Positions 1 to 8,382 of a stretch of 45,690 nucleotides of DNA are shown one piece after another; position 1 is the first letter of the stretch; each line of letters opens with the position of its first letter. A model generated the notes under the pieces. The model had not been told where the DNA came from and searched no databases. It saw only the letters and a program-made list of their open reading frames with translations. This stretch comes from Paractinoplanes rishiriensis (GTDB lineage Bacteria > Actinomycetota > Actinomycetes > Mycobacteriales > Micromonosporaceae). Both the position numbers and the translations under genes were made by a program. Location: NCBI RefSeq assembly GCF_016862375.1, contig NZ_BOMV01000116.1, forward strand, positions 1 to 45,690, read 5' to 3'.

Positions 1-65
1 GACGGGGCACGGCGGGGCACATGATCCGGGTCTTAGCTTGACGACACTCGCTATGGTCCATCGCT

Positions 66-164
66 ATGGGCGCGATCAAGCCGTGGCATCTGTTCTTATG
101 TCTCATCGTTGTGTTGATGATCGTTGGAGTGATGGCTCTCGTCAGCGCAGGACGAAAGAAGTAA
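66..164 (+). CDS. small single-pass membrane protein, 32 aa
   Basis: A 32-residue reading frame begins MGAIKPWHLF and consists of a short N-terminal segment with KPWH, one hydrophobic helix (about residues 9-27) and a basic tail ending GRKK. That layout predicts a single-pass protein with a positively charged cytoplasmic end. Short actinobacterial membrane peptides starting MGxxKPWH are familiar and resemble a TatA-like opening, but the amphipathic helix of a true TatA is missing, so no function is assigned. There is no clear Shine-Dalgarno sequence before the ATG. It stands alone, just upstream of a recombinase remnant. Confidence 0.5.
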   Translation: MGAIKPWHLFLCLIVVLMIVGVMALVSAGRKK

Positions 165-232
165 CAGCTCTTGCTCTTGGCGTCCTCATCTGCCGCGCCG
201 AGGCGTGGCGATCACGCTGGCGGTGACGCACC

Positions 233-523
233 GTGAGCTATGACTGCCTCTTCTGTTCCGATCAGCTTGCTGTCGTCGACGAGCGCGTGCTGCGCTCAGC
301 GGTGGCCGCATACCTGGGCCGGTACCGGGGTGAGTCCCGGGTGCACACAAGCTCCGATCTGAAGGTGTTCCTGACCTGGTGCGTAGGTCGGGACCTTGAT
401 CCGCTGAACCTGGGCCGGGCCGAGATTGAACGCTATCTTCGCTGGCTGCAAGAGGTCCGCCGCTACCAGCCCTCGACCGTCTCCCGGCGGCTGTCGGTGT
501 CGGGCCGGGGAGCGGACGGCTGA
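233..523 (+). pseudogene. tyrosine recombinase, N-terminal fragment
   Basis: The 96-residue product resembles only the N-terminal SAM-like (core-binding) domain of XerC/D-type tyrosine recombinases. The sequence includes LRSAVAAYLGRYRGES, a segment like FLTWCVGRDLDPLNLGRAEIERYLRWL, and TVSRRLS, which is the usual helix-4 start (TVxRRLs). The match ends at that point, where the frame becomes GRGADG and stops. The catalytic domain with the R-K-HxxR-H-Y residues is absent and I do not find it downstream. The start is a GTG. I read it as the 5' stump of an integrase left by an older recombination event, probably non-functional as a recombinase. Confidence 0.65.
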
Positions 524-606
524 CTGGCGGCGTTGCACGAGGACGCGGCGGGGTGCAGCTTCTGCAAGGGCTTGGCGTGGCGGCTGAGCGGTGAGCGACT
601 TGCGGG

Positions 607-2124
607 ATGAGGGAACCTGTGTGTGTGACAGAGCGATGGCGCACCGCGTGGCGCAACTTCTGCGGAGCCTGGGACCGAAGGCGAATTTTGCTCTTCGCGG
701 CAGCCACAACAGGGATGGCAGGGATAGCGGTGTCGGTGTGGCAGGGGCCGGCTGCCCGGCTCACGGCATTGGCCAGCGACGTGGTCCATAAGTTCTGGCC
801 AGGCATAATCTTGTTGCTAACGACCGTTTTGCTGGTCGTGCTAGCGCGGCGCCCGCAAGTCCGCGGAGCCTCTGCCCTCCATGAGGAACCAGCCGGGCCG
901 CGTTGGCCGTGGATCCTTTCTGATGTCGGCGTGTGGATCGTCTCCAGCGGCTTGCTGGTCGTCGGCCTCGTCGCCTTCGCAGTCATGTGGCAGATCGCCG
1001 AGCATCTACCGGACAGCGATCGGGGAAAGGCGCAGATCGATGCAATTAAATACGGGCTCGGGATTGTCGCCGCGGCTGGCGCGGCCGTTGCCCTGCTGGT
1101 CAGCGTGCGCCGCCAGCAGCTATCCGAGTACAGCCACCGTCTGGAGTTGCGCAGGCAAGAGCACACCGAGAAGGATGCCGCTGCGCGGCACGTTACTGAT
1201 CTGTACACCAAGGCCGTCGAACAACTCGGCTCTGCTGACGCCGCCGTGCGCCTCGGCGGACTGTACGCGCTGGAACGCGTAGCACAGGAGAATCCGCCAC
1301 AGCGGCAAACCATCGTCGACGTCATCTGCGCCTACCTGCGGATGCCGTATGCGGAGCCCGACAGATCCCGCACCTCGGCGGCGTCCGAGCTTCCTCTCAC
1401 AGAACTGCCAATGGCTCGCCCGGCACCCGCGGCGGATGATTCCCGGGGCGCGCTTCAAGAACTGCAAGTCCGATTAACCGCGCAACGCCTGCTCGCAACG
1501 CACCTACGATGGCGGGCGGACGACGAGCGGAGTCAGCCGCAACCAGAAGGTTTCTGGTCCGATATCGATCTTGACCTCACGGGCGCCCGGCTCATCGACT
1601 GGAACCTCGACTTCTGCCGCCTCCGGAAGGGCGCCTTCAGAAATGCGACCTTCACCGGAAGGGTGAGCTCGCTGAGTGTGCGTTTCACCCACACCGCGGA
1701 CTTCTCGGGGGCACTCTTTGCCAGCAGCGTGGAGTTCGCTGGAGCCCGATTTTTCCACGACGCCATCTTCGAAGGAGCCAGCTTCGCTGGCACTGCCGGA
1801 TTCTCCGGGGCTGTCTTCGGCGGCCATGCAGTGTTCCGTGGCACGCTCACTGGAGTCGCTGTATTTATGGTGGCCACCTTCACCGGCAATGCGATCTTCC
1901 AATCGGCCTCGACATACAGAATCGCGCTGGACCACGCAATGGTTACTCCCCGAGACAGTCGTGAAGACGCGTGGCCCCAAGGATGGCGGCTAGCACGCGA
2001 CGAACCGACGATCTACCCGAACCACTGGGGACTCATCTACGAACCTCCGACTGAGCAAGTGAATCGGACCCGAAGCCAACCTTCGGAGATGAACGAACGT
2101 CGAAGGGATCGGGTGGAAGAATAG
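607..2124 (+). CDS. membrane-anchored pentapeptide-repeat protein
   Basis: The 505-residue protein has three or four hydrophobic segments in its first 170 residues (about 27-45, 59-79, 99-125 and 145-167). A charged region follows (RRQQLSEYSHRLELRRQEHTEKD in part) with the motif LYTKAVEQLGS..AVRLGGLYALERVA, typical of actinobacterial pentapeptide proteins. The C-terminal part, about residues 315-430, is built of A(D/N/T)F-type five-residue steps such as ADFSGALF, VEFAGARF, AIFEGASF and AGFSGAVF. Pentapeptide repeats form a right-handed quadrilateral beta helix; some act on DNA gyrase, but most membrane-linked ones have no known role. It is monocistronic here. GC is slightly lower than in the conjugation genes. 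Confidence 0.8.
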   Translation: MREPVCVTERWRTAWRNFCGAWDRRRILLFAAATTGMAGIAVSVWQGPAARLTALASDVVHKFWPGIILLLTTVLLVVLARRPQVRGASALHEEPAGPRWPWILSDVGVWIVSSGLLVVGLVAFAVMWQIAEHLPDSDRGKAQIDAIKYGLGIVAAAGAAVALLVSVRRQQLSEYSHRLELRRQEHTEKDAAARHVTDLYTKAVEQLGSADAAVRLGGLYALERVAQENPPQRQTIVDVICAYLRMPYAEPDRSRTSAASELPLTELPMARPAPAADDSRGALQELQVRLTAQRLLATHLRWRADDERSQPQPEGFWSDIDLDLTGARLIDWNLDFCRLRKGAFRNATFTGRVSSLSVRFTHTADFSGALFASSVEFAGARFFHDAIFEGASFAGTAGFSGAVFGGHAVFRGTLTGVAVFMVATFTGNAIFQSASTYRIALDHAMVTPRDSREDAWPQGWRLARDEPTIYPNHWGLIYEPPTEQVNRTRSQPSEMNERRRDRVEE

Positions 2125-2136
2125 AAGCCCGGACAG

Positions 2137-2164
2137 TTGTCAAGGCGTCTGAACACCGTACTAT
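2137..2164 (+). promoter_or_regulatory. possible sigma-70-type promoter
   Basis: TTGTCA and TACTAT are separated by 16 nt in the gap between the pentapeptide gene and the kinase-like gene. The spacing is plausible for a housekeeping promoter, but the start codon of the next gene is about 200 nt away and the match could be chance. The rest of the 240-nt gap shows nothing else recognisable. Confidence 0.25.
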
Positions 2165-2363
2165 CAGTCTATTTGCACAGTAAACTGAGGAACTGCGCGT
2201 GCACTATGCCGCGATTTGGGTGACCGGCGGTCTGCGTTGATCATGCGCGCTGGCAAGCGTCTCGAGGCGGACGTGCCGATACCGGCGTGAGACCCCTGTG
2301 AACCCAGGCCATGCCCAACGTCGTTTGCATGAACGCATTCATGGTTGCACGTAGGAAAATCCG

Positions 2364-2975
2364 TTGCCGAAGGATGGCCCGGTCTGCATGATCGCCTCCA
2401 TGGCTGTTCAGCGACTGCCCGGGTGCCTGATCGTGACCGGACTGCCGGGGGCGGGGAAGTCGACCGTGACCCGGCTCGTGGCTGGTGCTCTGCCCAGGGC
2501 GGCTCGTGTGGACGGGGACGACCTCAACGAGATGATCCTATCCGGCCGGGTTTGGGCGTTGGGCGAGCCAGCCGATGAGGCGGCCCGGCAGGTCGAGCTA
2601 TGTATACGCAACTTGTGCGCGCTCGCCGGCAACTTTGCCGACGCCGGCTTCACACCGGTGATCGACTGGGTGGTGCCGTCCCGGGAGAAGTTGAATCTGT
2701 TCATCGGGCTTCTCGCGCCACGCCCAGTCTTATTCATCGTTCTCGCACCTCGGTTGGACGTTTGCCGGGAACGTAACGCGACCAGGGACCCTGACCAGCG
2801 GATAAACGACGACTATTTCGCCTCCACCAGTCCGCCCTCGGCTTCCTCGCTGGCCGACGAATTGAGTCGTGACCTTGGCGACGTTGGCTGGTGGTTCGAT
2901 ACCTCGACTCTCACGCCGGAGCAGTCAGCCGAGCTGATTGTGCGGGAAGCTGGTCGTCGTAGCTTGGTGGTGTGA
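2364..2975 (+). CDS. P-loop kinase/phosphotransferase-like protein
   Basis: The 203-residue protein has a Walker A motif, GLPGAGKST (residues 26-34), right after the first beta strand. Then come a DGDDL segment and a Walker-B-like strand VLFIVLAPRLDVCRERNATRD, whose Arg-rich lid resembles adenylate, APS and chloramphenicol-phosphotransferase-type kinases. The substrate cannot be named. Start choice is uncertain: a TTG at 2364 has AGGAAA just upstream, while in-frame ATGs lie at 2388 and 2400; the last gives the shortest N-terminus before the P-loop strand. It appears monocistronic. Confidence 0.7.
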   Translation: MPKDGPVCMIASMAVQRLPGCLIVTGLPGAGKSTVTRLVAGALPRAARVDGDDLNEMILSGRVWALGEPADEAARQVELCIRNLCALAGNFADAGFTPVIDWVVPSREKLNLFIGLLAPRPVLFIVLAPRLDVCRERNATRDPDQRINDDYFASTSPPSASSLADELSRDLGDVGWWFDTSTLTPEQSAELIVREAGRRSLVV

Positions 2976-3231
2976 ACGCACGCCTATTCGGCCCGACGCG
3001 ACGGCAAACCGGAAGTCGCGCTGGACGCACTGTTCTGCCGCGAACCGCTCGCCACGGAGCGTGACGGCCGGCTGAGTAGCTCGACTCGCGGACATGCCGA
3101 TGAGTGTGCACGTGATCTTGTTTGGCGAAGCGGCGGCTTCGAATGAGGCGTTGCTGGCGAAGCATCGCCCGTGCGCAGCCAAGTCACTCGGGGAAGTCCA
3201 CCAAAGAGTTAACCAGCCGACACGGTCGTGA

Positions 3232-4188
3232 GTGAGATGCTACAGATTGCGGGTGACAGAGACCGATGCGCAAAAAATAGCCAGGCTGTGTGACACATGG
3301 CGTACCGCGGCGATGACGTCAAACAGAATCGTCGTCGGAGCGGAGCACGAGCGCTTGCGTTTACTGGCCAACGGTATCCAATTCCACCTGCTCGATTTTG
3401 ATGCACTTAGAACGGCATCTGTAGGGCTGTGCGGCGTACATCTGTTGCCGCGCAGGAATGTCGTCGAGAGTGTCGACCACTACATGTTCTGGGCCTGGTG
3501 CGGCGAGGTGCTGCTGAGTTCGTTGTCTCCGTACGCCGGGGCGCTCGACCCGGAGGTCGGTCAGCTTATGCGCCTCGCGGTGAGAACGGCACTGGTTCCA
3601 GCACCGGCGGAGACACCAGAAGGTGCGCGCCGAGAGGCGGAAATGCTATCAAACCTTGCCCCAAATCCGCGGTTCCTTATTTCCGAGACGGGACACCTGC
3701 TGGGCTATTTGGCATTTCCGCTGTTGGAGGCCATTGTGAAGCTAGCTTGCAAGCAACACCTTACGCTGGCGGGCGGCGTGATAAAGGACTTCGATGGAAA
3801 GAGCCGCTCATACAAGTCCGGCAAGATATGCAGCAACGTCGTCGATATGATATATCTGCTAGTCAACGAGGTTGCCGACCAGGATCTGAAAGACGACATC
3901 ATCAAGATCATCGGATTCATGGCCGAGTGCGAGGCCGAGCCCGATGGTCTCTCGGTGCTGCACACCTGGCGCAACTCGTCGGTCCACGGAGAGGTCGCCC
4001 TACCCACGATTGGTGGCGCCGTGGCAACTCTCGCCTTGAGGATCGCACTGCAGGACATTGCATCTGACTATGATGAGATACGGGCAAATATTGCTCGTTC
4101 ATTCGAGCACAACGTTCAGCGCAAACAGCGATCTGGCCACTGGATGATCCTCCCTTCGACCTACTATCCGGCCTTCGCTCGCAATTAG
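3232..4188 (+). CDS. hypothetical protein with a HEPN-like RNxxxH motif
   Basis: I do not recognise the 318-residue family as a whole. The C-terminal helical third carries LHTWRNSSVHGE, with R247-N248 and H252. This is the RX4H signature, with a polar residue after Arg, that marks HEPN domains; many HEPN domains are metal-independent RNases in toxin-antitoxin, abortive-infection and CRISPR systems. A long helix with GGAVATLALRIALQDI follows, as is usual in Apea-like HEPN proteins. The N-terminal 200 residues are mixed helical with no motif I know. Base composition is visibly lower in GC than its neighbours (ATA, AAA and AGA codons occur), suggesting recent acquisition. The start may be GTG 3232 or GTG 3253. 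Confidence 0.6.
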   Translation: MRCYRLRVTETDAQKIARLCDTWRTAAMTSNRIVVGAEHERLRLLANGIQFHLLDFDALRTASVGLCGVHLLPRRNVVESVDHYMFWAWCGEVLLSSLSPYAGALDPEVGQLMRLAVRTALVPAPAETPEGARREAEMLSNLAPNPRFLISETGHLLGYLAFPLLEAIVKLACKQHLTLAGGVIKDFDGKSRSYKSGKICSNVVDMIYLLVNEVADQDLKDDIIKIIGFMAECEAEPDGLSVLHTWRNSSVHGEVALPTIGGAVATLALRIALQDIASDYDEIRANIARSFEHNVQRKQRSGHWMILPSTYYPAFARN

Positions 4189-4591
4189 CCCTCCGGTTTC
4201 GGAAGGGTCTCTGAACCCGCGCCGGTCTTGCGTGGGCGAGCAGTCCCCCTTGCACAGGCGGCGGCGAGCAGGTCCAACGCTTCAGTTTCGGTGGCGACCT
4301 CACCAGCAAGCGTCTCCGAACCAACGCTTGATCAGCTGCGCACTCGTGCCGTGATGAGGGCTCGGGGCCGCCCGATAACCGAACGGCCCCGGACTCGGCC
4401 CGGCTCGAACGGGCTGCCACCCTCTCCGGTTGCGGATGCGGTCATCCGGAGCCAGCGCACCTTGGGCGAGGACGGGCAAAGCCTAGACGCAATGCCCGTT
4501 CCTGCCGATCGGATTCCTGAGTAGGACACGTGGCGGCCATCCGGCATCCGGATCTGCCGCGAACAAGTTGGCCGTCCGGGGGGCGGCCCGG
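4189..4591. other. gap without a supported gene
   Basis: About 400 nt lie between the HEPN-like gene and the minus-strand SRPBCC pseudogene. Short frames exist on both strands, but they are Arg/Pro/Ser-rich with no start context and no family resemblance. No hairpin or repeat stands out. Confidence 0.5.
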
Positions 4592-4949
4592 CTACTGCCC
4601 GAATGTGTACCGCAGGTTCGCGTTGATCAGCTCGTTGAGCCGTTTGCGCAGGTGTCCGAGCAGCGACGGATCCGGCAGCGGCTCCTCCACGAGCAGGGTC
4701 CACCGCAGGTCAGTGCCTGCCACACCGTCGGACGCCAGGTCGAATCGAACTCGGGCGTCGGGCCGCCTATCCCACAGAGGACCAGACAACGAAATCCGGC
4801 TCCCGGGCATCGATCAGCTGCGGCGGCTGCTCATCGTCCAGGAGCAACAACCACGGTCGAGCCGGATCCCGGTCGGGGTCGGTCAGCACCTCGAAGACGA
4901 CATGGGGTGGTGCTGGCTGATTACGCTGCCGGCTGCCTGCTTCAAGCAT
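4592..4949 (-). pseudogene. SRPBCC (START-like) family protein, frameshifted
   Basis: Two overlapping minus-strand frames encode the two halves of one small SRPBCC/polyketide-cyclase-like protein. The first half begins MLEAGSRQRN, runs through APPHVVFEVLTDPDRDPARPW and EPDFVVWSS, then hits a stop. The second half continues in another frame with LWDRRPDARVRFDL, TDLRWTLLVEE and LGHLRKRLNELINANLRYTFGQ. The break is at 4771-4778, where TCC TCT must be followed by TGG GAT but an extra base, or loss of two from a CTCT run, shifts the frame. The rejoined product is about 119 residues, the normal size for this family. Either a recent pseudogene or a sequencing error. The unknown gene at 4969-5496 lies just upstream on the same strand. 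Confidence 0.7.
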
Positions 4950-4968
4950 GCCTTAGCGGTAGGATGGG

Positions 4969-5496
4969 TTACCGCCGGTGTGGTCGGCCCTTTCCGCCGT
5001 AGAGATGGACGCGGTGGTCGATGTCGTGGTCGGGTGTGCGAGCGGTGAATCCGTCGGGTCTGACTTCGCCGTTGGCGAGGAGTATGAGCCAGTCCTCGTA
5101 GAACCAGCTCGGGTTGCAGGCGCAGGTCGTGATGGTGAACCGGAAATTTGCCCGGTAGCGGCCGATCTGCCCTGGCAGGAGTGTGAAAAGGCGGGCTGGT
5201 CCGCTCTGGCGGGGGTAGGCGGCATGGCCGGGTAGCCGGTCGACGAGGACCGTCGAGGTATCTGTGGACAACCATAGGTCAAGGTCGCGTGCTCGCTCGA
5301 GCCCGCCGGTCGTTACCTCGTCGTGGGCCGTGTATCCGGTGGCTTCGTCGGCGAGTACGTCGTGGATGAGCACGTCCGCGCCATCTGGTGGCAGTGGAAG
5401 CGTCGCCGGACGGCACAGTCCACGGCGGGAGTTCGCGTGTGGTGCGCCGCGGGCCGCCGGGCTCCATCGCACGCGTATCCGCTGGATAGTGATCAC
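4969..5496 (-). CDS. hypothetical protein, 175 aa
   Basis: No family is recognised. The protein starts at a GTG (MITIQRIRVRW) preceded by AGGTAGG, and looks coding through its length. It has a Leu-rich centre (LFTLLPGQIGRYRANFRFTI), a CACNPSWFYEDW segment with two closely spaced Cys, and a His/Asp-rich tail (PDHDIDHRVHLYGGKG). No signal peptide or membrane helix is apparent. It lies 19 nt upstream of the frameshifted SRPBCC gene, so the two may be cotranscribed, and 129 nt downstream of the histidine kinase. The palindrome over its start codon is listed separately. Confidence 0.55.
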   Translation of the reverse strand: MITIQRIRVRWSPAARGAPHANSRRGLCRPATLPLPPDGADVLIHDVLADEATGYTAHDEVTTGGLERARDLDLWLSTDTSTVLVDRLPGHAAYPRQSGPARLFTLLPGQIGRYRANFRFTITTCACNPSWFYEDWLILLANGEVRPDGFTARTPDHDIDHRVHLYGGKGRPHRR

Positions 5497-5498
5497 TA
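5487..5498. promoter_or_regulatory. 12-bp palindrome over a start codon
   Basis: TAGTGATCACTA is a perfect 12-bp palindrome that contains the GTG start of the minus-strand gene ending at 4969. Its position suggests an operator or translational control site, but a single copy this short may be chance. Confidence 0.3.
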
Positions 5499-5625
5499 CC
5501 TACCTTGACCTGCGGGGTCGCGATGGCGCCAGTGGATTCCGTCGGGATTTGCCGCCGTTAGGGCGGGTCCGGGAAGGGCGCCGGTCAGCCGCGGTCGGCG
5601 GAAGCTGCTGCGTGGCGGACCGTGA

Positions 5626-7557
5626 TCAGTGTCGCCGGCGGGCAGGTCGAGATTCTGTGCCGGTTCGGTCGCTGATGGTGGTGCGGTCGGACGGCGATGG
5701 CCAGGCCGGGGCGGGAGCCAGCGGGAGGGTGGCCGTCACCGCGAAACCGTCGTGGTGTGGGCCGGCGGTGAAGTCACCGCCGATCGCGTTCAGGCGTTCC
5801 TGCAGGCCGATTAGGCCGTGGCCGGTGGAGGGCACGGTGCCGCGCTTGCCGGTGTGGTGGTCGGTCACGTCGATGCCGAGTTCTGAGTCGGTCCAGGTCA
5901 GGCGGACGTGGGCGGTGGCGTCCGGTCCGGCGTACTTCGTGGAGTTGGTCAGCGCCTCCTGGATGATTCGGTAGGCCGTCAGGTTGACGCTCGGGTCGAG
6001 GTCGGCCGGGGTGCCGGTGGTCTCGATGGTCACGGACAGGCCGGTGGTGCGCATGTGGGAGAGCAGCTCGTTCAGGGCCTCCAAGCCCGGGTGCTGAGCT
6101 GGTGGGGCCGCCCCGTCCGGGGTGATGAGAGTCAATAGGTGGGCCAGTTCGGTCATCGAGCGGTCGCCGGCTTCGCGGATGGCGTCAACGGCGGCTTCGG
6201 CGCGGGTGGGGTCGCTGCTCAGGACGGCGCGGGCACCGGCGGCTTGCAGGAGCATCATGGTCACGGTGTGCGAGACGATGTCGTGCAGCTCGTGGGCCAG
6301 TTGCAGGCGTTCGGCGCGTCGCTCGCGGGCGGCGGCGCGGGCGGCGGCTTTGCCCTCGGCCGCGCGCCGCATCGAGTAACCCAGCAGCCAGGGCATGGTA
6401 ACGATCACCGTGCACATCGCCGCTGTGACGGCTACGTCGACGGGGTCACTGAAATTGCCGCCCTGCCGGTGGAACAGAAGCGCGTACGGGGCGGTGCACA
6501 CGAACGCCGTCTGAATCGAGACCCGACGGTCTAAGAGGCGAGACACGGCGTGCAGGGCGATCAGCGGACCGACGATGTAGTCGGAGTCCGGCCGGACTTC
6601 AAGTATCGCGACAGCGAACGCGAGGTGCAGTGCCATGACCGCCAGCGGCCAGCGCCACCTCAGCAGCAGTGCCAGCATGACGGCGGCGTAGAAGAAGTAG
6701 ACCTTCTCGTTGCCCATCGGTCGCACTTGACCGAGCCACACATACCAGTCGATGTAGCACGTGGTTGCGACGAGCGCGCTGTCCAGCAGCAGTCGTACGC
6801 CAACGCGGCGCGTGCGGTGCCCGTCCGGCTCGTCCTGTGCGGACAACCGCATCACACTCAGCATGCGGCGCAGTTCGGCCATGGCGCGGGTGCCGTCCTC
6901 CTGGACGGCTTCCAGCGCGCGTGCCGCTCGGCCCGGGTCGCCGGCCAGAGCCTTCCGGGCTATGGCCGCTTCGTCGCGCATCACGTCGACCGAGCGTGTG
7001 ATGATCTCGTGCAACTCCCGGGCGAGCTGCACGCGTTCGGCACGCCGCGCGTGCGCGACGGCTTTCGCTGTCATCTGCTCCTGGACCGCCCGCTGCATCC
7101 AGTAGCCCAGAATCCACGCACTGACCGTAAGACCGGCGACCGTGCCGCCCAAGATGTGTGCCGGAAACCCGTCGGCGGACCACTCATAGGTAGCTATCCC
7201 GAACGGGATGGCGCACGCGAGCGCCGCAGCGATCGAGACGCGTCGATCACTTTGCCGGGCCGCGGCATGCAGCGCGATGAGTAACAGCAGGCCGAAATGC
7301 CAAGCACCTAATACGCTTGCCGCGGTCAGGTGGGCGAGGTTGATGAGGAAGGCCGTCATCGGCCACCGCCATCGCACCAGAAGCACCAGTGATGCAACGA
7401 TGACCGCGTACAACGATTCCCAATCCCGCCCGGATTCGAGGTGGCCGCGGAAAAATTCCGGGTGGTCGAGGTAGACCGCCATGGCGATGAGAGGTACGTC
7501 GATCAGCAGCAACCTGGGAGAGGCAGGGACCGGGTGAGGGGAAGCCATCATCGCCAA
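5626..7557 (-). CDS. NarL-type sensor histidine kinase with duplicated input/HisKA_3 module
   Basis: The 643-residue protein contains two similar modules. Each has several membrane helices (about 20-155 and 255-395), a repeated LVRWRWP or LLRWRWP motif, LIALHA, SDRRVSI or LDRRVSI, and then a HisKA_3 dimerisation helix. The first helix reads ARELHEIITRSVDVM with H183; the second reads AHELHDIVSHTVTMM with H425. Only the second is followed by a HATPase_c domain, with the N box RIIQEALTNSTKY (about 530-542) and G box GHGLIGLQERL (579-589). The first module has lost the usual D after the phospho-His. No response regulator lies within the window, so it is an orphan kinase here. Usual family length is about 400 residues. 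Confidence 0.85.
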   Translation of the reverse strand: MAMMASPHPVPASPRLLLIDVPLIAMAVYLDHPEFFRGHLESGRDWESLYAVIVASLVLLVRWRWPMTAFLINLAHLTAASVLGAWHFGLLLLIALHAAARQSDRRVSIAAALACAIPFGIATYEWSADGFPAHILGGTVAGLTVSAWILGYWMQRAVQEQMTAKAVAHARRAERVQLARELHEIITRSVDVMRDEAAIARKALAGDPGRAARALEAVQEDGTRAMAELRRMLSVMRLSAQDEPDGHRTRRVGVRLLLDSALVATTCYIDWYVWLGQVRPMGNEKVYFFYAAVMLALLLRWRWPLAVMALHLAFAVAILEVRPDSDYIVGPLIALHAVSRLLDRRVSIQTAFVCTAPYALLFHRQGGNFSDPVDVAVTAAMCTVIVTMPWLLGYSMRRAAEGKAAARAAARERRAERLQLAHELHDIVSHTVTMMLLQAAGARAVLSSDPTRAEAAVDAIREAGDRSMTELAHLLTLITPDGAAPPAQHPGLEALNELLSHMRTTGLSVTIETTGTPADLDPSVNLTAYRIIQEALTNSTKYAGPDATAHVRLTWTDSELGIDVTDHHTGKRGTVPSTGHGLIGLQERLNAIGGDFTAGPHHDGFAVTATLPLAPAPAWPSPSDRTTISDRTGTESRPARRRH

Positions 7558-8153
7558 CCGGAATCGGGACGCAAAGCTGATCAGTTCGAAAATAGACCCA
7601 GAACAGTCAGCGTGTGCGCGTTTCCGTCAGACCGACCCCAACCGCGCTGCAGATTTGGCCTCGGAGGCATATCGCTATGCGGCCAGCGATAGCGAACGCA
7701 AGATCAAATCACTCTACAGAACGACCGTTCGGCTGATTGATAGCTGTTGAGGCGAGAAGCCGTTGCGGCATACTCTCATAGCCGCTGATAGGCGCGGCCG
7801 CGCACGGTCGCTGTCCGCGTGGTCCGCAAGCACGCCTGCCGAGATCGTCGCATCGCGCGCGGCTGGCAAGGCTGATCTCGGCAGTGGTACACAACGAATC
7901 CGTCGTTCGGCTCGAGCTCTACCGCAGATCGATCGATCCTCCGCCTGCAGGCGACAGCCTGGGCCGGAGACCTCGGACCCTGTCCGCGATCCTGGAGTGC
8001 GTGCTCGGGAGCCGGCCGTCCATCGATCGCCGCGATGCCAGATCAGGAGCGAAGAGACCACGTCGGCTCGGATCCGGCACCGCGAACGGTTCCTCCGCAT
8101 GATGTGGCTCCGCGATATGTTCCCAGCGCCCGGGCACCTGATCCATAAGAAGA

Positions 8154-8186
8154 AAGCCGCCCGGGTGAAGTTCCCCTGAGCGGCTT
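8154..8186. terminator. inverted repeat, possible terminator
   Basis: AAGCCGC (8154-8160) pairs with GCGGCTT (8180-8186), with a smaller GGG/CCC stem inside the loop. There is no clear T run after it on either strand, so it may be an actinomycete-type terminator lacking a T tract, or something else. Confidence 0.35.
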
Positions 8187-8299
8187 CCCTGTTCGCTATG
8201 GCAGTGCAATAGTCGTAGATAGGCTGGCCGACGGTTGGCCATCGGTCCGTGTCGATCTCCGGACACTTTCGCGTAGCACTCGTGCGACGTTCGGGGATT

Positions 8300-8325
8300 G
8301 CGTGTTCAACACCGTTTGAGCACGC
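8300..8325 (+). promoter_or_regulatory. leader hairpin 1 of the AbrB-like/integrase pair
   Basis: GCGTGTTCAA (8300-8309) pairs with TTGAGCACGC (8316-8325) over 10 bp with one wobble and a 6-nt loop. It lies 57 nt before the ATG at 8383 and directly precedes the SD-containing hairpin, so the two may work together. Confidence 0.4.
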
Positions 8326-8352
8326 GGTCCCGAGTCATCTCTCACTCCCTGT

Positions 8353-8376
8353 TACCTTCGCGGACTCGCGGAGGTA
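8353..8376 (+). promoter_or_regulatory. hairpin that buries the ribosome binding site
   Basis: TACCTTCGCG (8353-8362) pairs with CGCGGAGGTA (8367-8376) over 10 bp with one T-G wobble and a GACT loop. The right arm contains the whole Shine-Dalgarno sequence GGAGGT (8370-8375) of the AbrB-like gene at 8383. If it folds in the mRNA, ribosome entry would be blocked until a factor or another fold opens it. Confidence 0.5.
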
Positions 8377-8382
8377 CGAGCC

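Larger units (their letters stand above)
7558..8382. other. 825-nt gap with inverted repeats, no supported gene
   Basis: No reading frame on either strand looks like a real gene; the longest are Arg/Ser-rich shadows. It holds an inverted repeat at 8154-8186 and two hairpins just before the AbrB-like gene (8300-8325 and 8353-8376), listed separately. Its left end carries the divergent promoter region of the histidine kinase. Confidence 0.5.

Noticed and set aside
186..1325. 379-residue minus-strand frame
   Set aside because: It is antisense to the clear pentapeptide-repeat gene and is Arg/Ser/Pro-rich with no family resemblance; high-GC shadow.
7714..8266. Frames of about 115-138 codons on both strands before the AbrB-like gene
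   Set aside because: No ribosome site, Arg/Ser-rich, overlapping on both strands; no family resemblance.
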